Assembly: GCA_004000625.1 (NCBI GenBank)
Contig: SAUS01000005.1
Span: 1 to 60,598, forward strand
DNA length: 60,598 bases
DNA from: Candidatus Cibiobacter qucibialis
Lineage (GTDB): Bacteria > Bacillota > Clostridia > Oscillospirales > Ruminococcaceae
Direction: 5' to 3'
How positions within the stretch are numbered: the stretch's first letter is position 1; each line of letters opens with the position of its first letter. The notes below the pieces were generated by a model. It saw nothing but the letters and a program-made list of their open reading frames with translations. It was not told the origin of the DNA and did not search any database. The position numbers and the translations under genes were made by a program. Positions 55,346-60,598 of this stretch are shown here, one piece after another.

Positions 55346-56698
55346 CACTTTTCCTCCCCCGTTCTCCCCGTTGCTTACGGTTAGGGTGCCGTTATGGGTT
55401 TGGGCGGTGCGGCGGGCGGCAGCAAGGCCAAGGCCCCAGTGCTGGCCGCGGGCGGCATCGGTGGTGAAGAGTTCCCGGCCCGCTTTCTGCAGGGCTTCCG
55501 GGCTGAACCCCGGCCCGGTATCCGTTACAGTGAAAACAATTTCCTGTCCCTCTTCCACAGCATCCAGGGTGATGGTTCCGCCAGCGGGGGTAAAGCGAAC
55601 GGCGTTTTCCAAAATATTATCCAGTGCCCGGCCCAGTGCCTGCCTTTGTGCGGGGATGGTTCGGGCGTTTTCCATTGCGTTACTTAGTACAAATTGTATA
55701 CTTTTATTTTCGCACAACAATTTGGCATCATTAGCGCACCGTGTCAGAATTTCCTGCACCTGCACCCGCTGCATCGGCTCCTGCGGGCTGGTTTCGGCGG
55801 TGTTGACGGCACGCAGGGTTTGCAGGTAGCGGTCCGCTTTTTCCGCGGCGCGCTGCATGGCGGCAATCTGGGCTTTCTGGGCTTCGGTCAGGTTCTCATC
55901 CTCCGCCAGCAGGTCGGCGTTGCCGGTTATGATCGCCAGCGGGGTTTTCAGGTCGTGGGCCAGGGCGGCGGTCTGCTCGGCGCGCTGCTGTTCCAGCTTC
56001 CACTGGCTTTGCAGGCTGGCTGTCAGTTGGCTGCCCATTATCTGCATAGCCCGCAACGTTTCGGCGAACTCCCTCACCTTAGCGCCGGAAATCTCGATTT
56101 CTTCCGGGCGCTGGGCGGCGATTGCTGCGGAAGCTTTGGTCAGCTTGCGGGTCTCCCCCGTCAGCACCTTCACCGTGCGGTGGGTACACTGCGCCAGCCA
56201 TATCACCTCCAGCAAAATCAGCAGCAGAATATACATGGTCTGGAAATCCGGCAGGACTTCCCGCAGCGCCGGGTCCGCATAGGGCACCGAATAATCATAC
56301 TGCAAAATGCAGCGTGCGCCATCCGCCATATCCACCACGTATTGGTATGATGCCATCACCCACTGCCTGCCGCCCGCTAATATGTTCCTCGCTTTTTTCA
56401 GCTGGCTGGCTGTCATGTTGGTTTGCAGCACATGCGCTGTCCCGGCCTGTAAGATGGCATAGCGGCACAGCGGGTCAATGGCGTTGGGGTCAAAGGTTTC
56501 AACGGTGGCGGTTGCGGCGTAATCCCGTGCTTCGCTGCACACCTGCGCCCCGGTAACGGGAGGCAGCAAAAACCCATTGCGTATAAGCGACATAAACAGC
56601 CCCCACCACACCAGCAGGATCACAATGCTTCCACCGCCGCACACCACAAGGTAGCGCACCAGCACATTGCGCAGCGGGGTCAGGTTTCGCTTTTCCAT
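55325..56698 (-). CDS. Sensor histidine kinase
   Basis: A 457-residue membrane kinase. A first membrane span (YLVVCGGGSIVILLVWWGLFMSLI, about 15-38), an extracytoplasmic loop of about 110 residues, and a second span (MYILLLILLEVIWLAQ, about 155-170) are followed by a linker helix. The H box is ALAHDLKTPLAIITGN, the N box RALDNILENAVRF, and the G1/G2 boxes DTGPGF and GLGLAAARR. ATG at 56698 has GGAG eleven bases upstream and overlaps the regulator gene by 19 bases. It pairs with the OmpR-type regulator and traX in one operon. Confidence 0.92.
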   Translation of the reverse strand: MEKRNLTPLRNVLVRYLVVCGGGSIVILLVWWGLFMSLIRNGFLLPPVTGAQVCSEARDYAATATVETFDPNAIDPLCRYAILQAGTAHVLQTNMTASQLKKARNILAGGRQWVMASYQYVVDMADGARCILQYDYSVPYADPALREVLPDFQTMYILLLILLEVIWLAQCTHRTVKVLTGETRKLTKASAAIAAQRPEEIEISGAKVREFAETLRAMQIMGSQLTASLQSQWKLEQQRAEQTAALAHDLKTPLAIITGNADLLAEDENLTEAQKAQIAAMQRAAEKADRYLQTLRAVNTAETSPQEPMQRVQVQEILTRCANDAKLLCENKSIQFVLSNAMENARTIPAQRQALGRALDNILENAVRFTPAGGTITLDAVEEGQEIVFTVTDTGPGFSPEALQKAGRELFTTDAARGQHWGLGLAAARRTAQTHNGTLTVSNGENGGGKVELRVRS

Positions 56699-57360
56699 TG
56701 GTAGCCCACTCCCCATATTGTTTTCAGTACGGTTTCCGGCGCGGCAACGCCCGCTGTGCGCAGTTTGGCGCGGATATTTTTAATGTGCTGGGTCACTGCC
56801 GTATCGTCCGCTGTGCCATCATAGCCAAAAACAGCTTCATATATCTGTTCTTTGCTGAACGTCTGCCCCGCGTGCAGGGCCAGATACTCGCTGATTGCGT
56901 ATTCCGACCGGGTGAATGGCAGCGGTTGCTCCCCCACCATCGCGGTTTTGGCCGCCAGGTCGAACCCGATTCCGCCGCGCACCATGCGGCTGGCGGGGGC
57001 GCGGTTCTGCCGCCGCAGGTGGGCGGCCACGCGGGCGCGCAGCTCCGCCACGCGGAACGGCTTGGTCAGGTAATCGTCCGCCCCAATGCCAAGGCCGGTC
57101 AGAACCGACTGTTCATCGGTGCGGGCAGTCAAAAATAAAATCGGTGCCTGCGTTATGGCGCGGATGCGGCGGCAGGTGGCAAAGCCATCCTCGCCGGGCA
57201 TCATCACATCCAGCAGGATGCAGTCCGCCCAGCGGCACAGGCTTTCCGTCACGGTCACGCCGGATGTGCGGATTTCTACCGCGTGGCCGTCCCGTTCCAG
57301 TGCCGTTTTCAGCAGTGTGCAAAGATCCGGGTCATCATCAACCGCAAGAATATGCGCCAT
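56680..57360 (-). CDS. OmpR-family response regulator
   Basis: A 226-residue regulator. The receiver has AVDDDPDL, phosphoacceptor Asp in ILLDVMMPGEDG, and Lys in DDYLTKPF; the winged-helix DNA-binding domain has FTRSEYAISEYLALHAGQTFSKEQIYEAVFGYD and TIWGVGYQW at the end. AAAGGAGG lies ten bases before the ATG at 57360. It overlaps the kinase gene and follows traX by 16 bp. The layout and loop lengths resemble VanR/VanS-like pairs of Clostridia, but no resistance genes are near. Confidence 0.93.
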   Translation of the reverse strand: MAHILAVDDDPDLCTLLKTALERDGHAVEIRTSGVTVTESLCRWADCILLDVMMPGEDGFATCRRIRAITQAPILFLTARTDEQSVLTGLGIGADDYLTKPFRVAELRARVAAHLRRQNRAPASRMVRGGIGFDLAAKTAMVGEQPLPFTRSEYAISEYLALHAGQTFSKEQIYEAVFGYDGTADDTAVTQHIKNIRAKLRTAGVAAPETVLKTIWGVGYQWKSET

Positions 57361-57376
57361 AACATCTTCCTCCTTT

Positions 57377-58240
57377 TTATGCAATCAGGCGATACACCAG
57401 GCAGGACACCCCATACAGCAGGTAGACATGGGCCGGGTAGAACCAATAAAACAGCTGTTTATGCCCGCTGCCGCGCGTGCCGTTGTAAGCCAGCATCAGC
57501 ACCGCGGCGGCCACGCCAAACCATTCGTAATAGGTGGTAAACATCTGGGAAAGTTCAAACCCCGGCTGACCGCGCAGCTGCAGGTACACCAGCACAAAAT
57601 CCCACAAAAAGCTGTTCAGTGCCCACACAGCTACCTGTGCTTTGCGGTGGTTCCGCAGCAGATACAGCAGCACGCCGCTAACCAGGTAGCCCCAACCACC
57701 GTCCGTGATGCTGGTCCACATGGGCACCGGGCTGGTAATGACAAACGCCAGCACGGTGCTGACAATCGGCCTCTGCATAAGCTGCGGGAACATTCCCAGC
57801 ACTGCAGCAAACAGGTACGGCCAGCCGACCACTGCCGCGATAGCGGCAATGCCCTTCCCATACTTTTTGGCGCGCACCCAGTCGATGCCCTGCCAGATCA
57901 CACAGAGCAGAACAAAATCCTGGAAGATCGCGTTCTGCGGGTAAAAGCCATCCCCGCGGCGGAACGCCTTGGCATAGATCATGAAAAATTGCACCGCCGC
58001 CATGCCCGCACCGATGCACCAGATACGGAAGAAATACCGCTTGCGGTCATGCGTATGGGCAAAGCCTTCCACCGTGCAGAACAAAAACAGCGGTGCCGAC
58101 AGGCGCGCCAGCATGCTGAACCATTCCGGGATGCATCCGGTAAACTCAAAAAAGTAGTGGATATGATCCATCAGCATCAGTACCAGCGCAATGGTTTTGA
58201 GCGCCGTGCCGGACAGACCTTTGTGTGTTGTTTGCAGCAT
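57377..58240 (-). CDS. TraX family membrane protein
   Basis: A 287-residue protein with about eight membrane spans. It opens LSGTALKTIALVLMLMDHIHYFF, the TraX hallmark with Asp-His in the first span, then RLSAPLFLFCTVEGFAHTHDRKRY and near the end LFYWFYPAHVYLLY. TraX acetylates pilin in the F plasmid; chromosomal Firmicute members are thought to be O- or N-acyltransferases for surface molecules. AAGGAGG lies eight bases before the ATG at 58240. It is first in an operon with the two-component system, so its expression may be self-regulated by that pair. Confidence 0.87.
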   Translation of the reverse strand: MLQTTHKGLSGTALKTIALVLMLMDHIHYFFEFTGCIPEWFSMLARLSAPLFLFCTVEGFAHTHDRKRYFFRIWCIGAGMAAVQFFMIYAKAFRRGDGFYPQNAIFQDFVLLCVIWQGIDWVRAKKYGKGIAAIAAVVGWPYLFAAVLGMFPQLMQRPIVSTVLAFVITSPVPMWTSITDGGWGYLVSGVLLYLLRNHRKAQVAVWALNSFLWDFVLVYLQLRGQPGFELSQMFTTYYEWFGVAAAVLMLAYNGTRGSGHKQLFYWFYPAHVYLLYGVSCLVYRLIA

Positions 58241-58336
58241 CTCATCATCCTCCTTATGTTTGCTACACATTCAGTTTACGGCTGAATTGTGTAGAAACCA
58301 TAAGGAAGAATACGATTGCCTGCCATAAATTCTATA

Positions 58337-58358
58337 ACAAAAATGCGATCCTCGCATT
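58337..58358 (-). terminator. Terminator of the 77-residue protein gene
   Basis: AATGCGA pairs with TCGCATT on the minus strand, then TTTTG. Confidence 0.65.
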
Positions 58359-58385
58359 CAGCAAGGACCGCAGCGGGTTCAGCAA

Positions 58386-58619
58386 TTATTTTGCAGTTTC
58401 AACGGTGTAGGTAAAGCCGTACTCTGCCTGCAGTTCCTTCACGGCGGGCTCCAGGTCCTCGATGAAAGTCGGGGAGTAAACGCTCTGGCCGTTATGGGCC
58501 TTCTTGTAATCTTCCAGCAGGGCGGTCAGCTTCTCCCAGCCTTCGTCTGCCTTTTCCTGAGAAACCTCTTTCGGGAAGTCGATGATAAATTCGCGGTGTT
58601 TGGGAATGCGTGCTTTCAT
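58386..58619 (-). CDS. Small conserved-looking protein, unknown
   Basis: A 77-residue acidic protein, MKARIPKHREFIIDFPKEV, then helix-rich EKADEGWEKLTALLEDYKKA and EDLEPAVKELQAEYGF. There is no signal peptide, membrane span or cysteine. GGAGG lies seven bases before the ATG and its own terminator follows, so it is a real expressed gene. I do not recognise the family. Confidence 0.72.
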   Translation of the reverse strand: MKARIPKHREFIIDFPKEVSQEKADEGWEKLTALLEDYKKAHNGQSVYSPTFIEDLEPAVKELQAEYGFTYTVETAK

Positions 58620-58679
58620 GGTGATTCCTCCAGATAAATTGTTTGCGGCAAAGGCTGCACAGCTTGGTGCAGCGCTGCC

Positions 58680-59471
58680 TTATTGATTGAAGATGCGCTT
58701 TGCATTTTCAGCGGTCAAATCCAGGACGCTCTGGGCATCCATCTGCCAGATCTCGCCGATCTTGGCTGCCACATGGGCAATGTTCCGGCTGTCGTTGCGG
58801 GTGCCGCGCACCGGTTCGGGGGACATATAGGGGCAGTCGGTTTCCAGCACAGCCAGTTCGTGCGGCACCATGGCCAGCACCTTGGCCGCGCGCTTGGCTC
58901 CTTTATAAGTCACAGCGCCGCCAAATCCAAGGGCCATGCCCTGCGCCGTCAGCCAGGCGGCGTCCTCAGCGCTGCCGCTGTAACAGTGCAGCACCCCGCG
59001 GGGGCGGTACTGGCGCAGCAGCTCATACATTTCGGCGTGGGCTTCGCGGTCATGCACCGAGACCGGCAGGTCCAGCTCCTGCGCCAGCTGCAGCTGCGCT
59101 TCAAACAGGTCGTACTGTTCCTGCGCTGGCAGCGGCCAATGGTGGTCCAGCCCGATTTCCCCCACCGCGATCACAGCGGGGTCATCAAACAGGGGGCGCA
59201 TGGCGGCAAGCTCGGCCCGCCAGTCCCCGTGGTAAGTGGCCACAGTGGCGGCGTCCTCCTCGCCAAGGCTTTCGGGGTGGATGCCCAGCGCAGCATGTAC
59301 AAAAGGATATTTGTGGGCCAGTTCCAGCACCGCAGCGGCATCGCCGGAATGCGTTGCACATTCCAGCACGCCCACCACGCCGCCTTCCCCCAGCGCCCGC
59401 ATCACCGCATCCCGGTCCGCATCAAACTGCCGGGATGAATAATGCGCGTGGGTATCGAAGATGTTGGTCAT
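58680..59471 (-). CDS. tatD: TatD family metal-dependent hydrolase
   Basis: A 263-residue TIM-barrel hydrolase of the TatD DNase family. Metal ligands are visible as DTHAHY (His pair at the N terminus), GEIGLDHHW, VSVHDREA, HCYSGS and LETDCPYMSPEP. Family members are 3'-5' exonucleases or aminoacyl-tRNA deacylases in the cytoplasm. The ATG at 59471 follows AAGG by about eight bases; upstream in-frame codons come from repeat DNA. It is monocistronic or linked weakly to the small gene downstream. Confidence 0.92.
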   Translation of the reverse strand: MTNIFDTHAHYSSRQFDADRDAVMRALGEGGVVGVLECATHSGDAAAVLELAHKYPFVHAALGIHPESLGEEDAATVATYHGDWRAELAAMRPLFDDPAVIAVGEIGLDHHWPLPAQEQYDLFEAQLQLAQELDLPVSVHDREAHAEMYELLRQYRPRGVLHCYSGSAEDAAWLTAQGMALGFGGAVTYKGAKRAAKVLAMVPHELAVLETDCPYMSPEPVRGTRNDSRNIAHVAAKIGEIWQMDAQSVLDLTAENAKRIFNQ

Positions 59472-59556
59472 AGCTTTGCCCTTACGTTGAATGAGGAATT
59501 CGCAATTAGAAATTGCCAAACATTGTTCTTAATTTCTCATTACTAATTTCTAATTC

Positions 59557-60513
59557 CTAATTTTCCTTTTTCTTCCCTGCTGCCGGCCTATTAACCAAAT
59601 AGATCCCCCCGCACACCAGCACAAGGGCGGCGAGGTATTGCCATTCGAACAGGGGCTCGCCGTTCAGGATGGCGGAGAGCAGAACGTTCATGATCGGAAT
59701 GATCAGGCCGAACACGGCAATGCGGGAAACAGGGTTGTTTTTCATCAGCAGTGCCCAGATCACATAACCGGCACCGGAGATAAATGCCAGGAAAAGCAGC
59801 ACCGGCACAGCGCCAAAGCTTTGCGGGTGCAGGCTGCCGCCCAGAACAAGGCCGATGACCAGCAGCGCCGCACCGCCGACCCCAAGATTCAGGCAGGAGA
59901 CGGTGAACGAATCCACCTTTTGGGTCACGGCTTTGTTCCACGGCCCGGCCAGTGCAAAAATCACCGAAGCGATCAGCATATAGGCAACGCCCGCCGGGCT
60001 GCCGCTGCCGTGGTTGCCAAGAGTTGCCACCAGCACACCGCTGAACCCCAGCGCACAGCCAATAGCTTTGCGCGGCGTCATGCGGTCCGCTTTGCCGTAC
60101 AAAAAGTGTGCCAGGATAACCCCCATAAAGCTCTGGGTGCTGTTCAGAATGCCGCCCATAGCCCCGGTCAGCAGGGCAACGGCGGAATAATAAAAGGTAT
60201 ACTGTGCAGCAGTCTGCCACAGGCCCAGCCCGCAGCAAGAAAGCAGATTTTTGCCCTTTGGCATGGGCAGCGGCCCGCGCCGCAGCGCCGCGCCCCCGGC
60301 ATACACCAGCAGCGCGCTGAGCATAAAGCGGACACCGGCAAAGCACATGATGGAAGCGGTATCGGTGGCGTCAATAGCAAACAGCCGGTACCCCATTTTG
60401 ATAAACGGAAACGCCGACCCCCACAGCACATTGCACACCACCGCCATGCCCACCGCAGCCGCCGGGTTGCCAAAAAAGGCATCCAAACGAGAGGGAGAGG
60501 AAGATTTTGTCAT
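59557..60513 (-). CDS. EamA/DMT superfamily transporter
   Basis: A 318-residue protein with ten membrane spans in two EamA repeats: the first begins VGMAVVCNVLWGSAFPFIKMG and the second GVAYMLIASVIFALAGPWNKAVTQK. This drug/metabolite transporter fold exports amino acids, sugars or metabolites; the substrate cannot be inferred. No clear ribosome site precedes the ATG at 60513. Its upstream region runs into a family 1 MITE 28 bp away. Confidence 0.88.
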   Translation of the reverse strand: MTKSSSPSRLDAFFGNPAAAVGMAVVCNVLWGSAFPFIKMGYRLFAIDATDTASIMCFAGVRFMLSALLVYAGGAALRRGPLPMPKGKNLLSCCGLGLWQTAAQYTFYYSAVALLTGAMGGILNSTQSFMGVILAHFLYGKADRMTPRKAIGCALGFSGVLVATLGNHGSGSPAGVAYMLIASVIFALAGPWNKAVTQKVDSFTVSCLNLGVGGAALLVIGLVLGGSLHPQSFGAVPVLLFLAFISGAGYVIWALLMKNNPVSRIAVFGLIIPIMNVLLSAILNGEPLFEWQYLAALVLVCGGIYLVNRPAAGKKKEN

Positions 60514-60541
60514 AATTTTTTGGGGAAGCGGGAGTTAATTA

Positions 60542-60598
60542 GGGCAATACCGCATAATTCTAAGTGCCGATACGGCGAGCGAGGTGCGGCAGCTGCTA
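60542..60598 (+). mobile_element. Family 1 MITE, cut by window end
   Basis: Starts GGGCAATACCGC after TA at 60540-60541. It reads GCGGCAGCTGC at the end, like the 101-bp form at 20787. Confidence 0.85.

Overview
The window looks like chromosome of a gut Clostridia member of the Oscillospiraceae/Ruminococcaceae type (Faecalibacterium / Gemmiger / Subdoligranulum-like). The reasons are high-GC Firmicute codon use, strong AGGAGG ribosome sites, an asparagine T-box, a type III glutamine synthetase, an ANTAR regulator and very many small palindromic intergenic repeats. The genus is an inference from style; no marker gene settles it.

Layout. 1-8.1 kb: a GNAT-kinase fusion (-), asnB under an Asn T-box (-), two AI-2E-family membrane proteins with a rhodanese (-), a DUF523 protein and a patatin (+). 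8.4-10.8 kb: an SH3-repeat exported protein, NfeD and an SPFH protein (-). 11-18 kb: phosphofructokinase, a frameshifted membrane protein, a GH13 alpha-glucanase and glycogen phosphorylase. 18-29.8 kb: zapA and a U32 protein, dut, maf, mreB, dnaK, a GntR regulator coupled to a lone hisB, glyA and transaldolase. 30-36.7 kb: a sulfite/nitrite reductase, ddl-murI-DUF1934, and argS. 36.9-45.1 kb: a long protein-free stretch that looks like a ~1 kb structured RNA with its own promoter and terminator, followed by a seven-gene phage tail-only module. 45.2-55.1 kb: pyrG, a large membrane protein, glnN, glnA and its ANTAR regulator, the deletion scar of a two-component system, and a CYTH protein. 55.3-60.5 kb: traX with a two-component system, a small unknown protein, tatD and a DMT transporter.

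Four repeat populations run through the window. Family 1 is a TA-flanked miniature inverted-repeat element (MITE; ends RGGCAAYACCGC) in three size classes of 101, 174 and 286 bp. Family 2 is another TA-flanked MITE (ends RGGTGTATCTGAAA). One family 1 copy sits inside a family 2 copy with a perfect TA duplication. Family 3 is a larger composite with AGGAGTT-type ends and a GGAACGGTC/GACCGTTCC palindrome core. A fourth, 24-bp palindrome occurs twice. Several MITEs lie between a good promoter and its gene (glgP, the sulfite reductase, the tail module), so they should be transcribed as 5'-leader hairpins.

The best candidate for an undescribed system is the 37.0-45.1 kb block between argS and pyrG: a giant-ncRNA candidate (GOLLD/ROOL size class, identity unproven) next to a compact tail module with no capsid, terminase, integrase or lysis genes in view. 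The clearest regulatory stories are the T-box on asnB, a palindromic operator on the gntR-hisB promoter, and a leader attenuator before glnN that could be the target of the ANTAR protein encoded 4 kb downstream.
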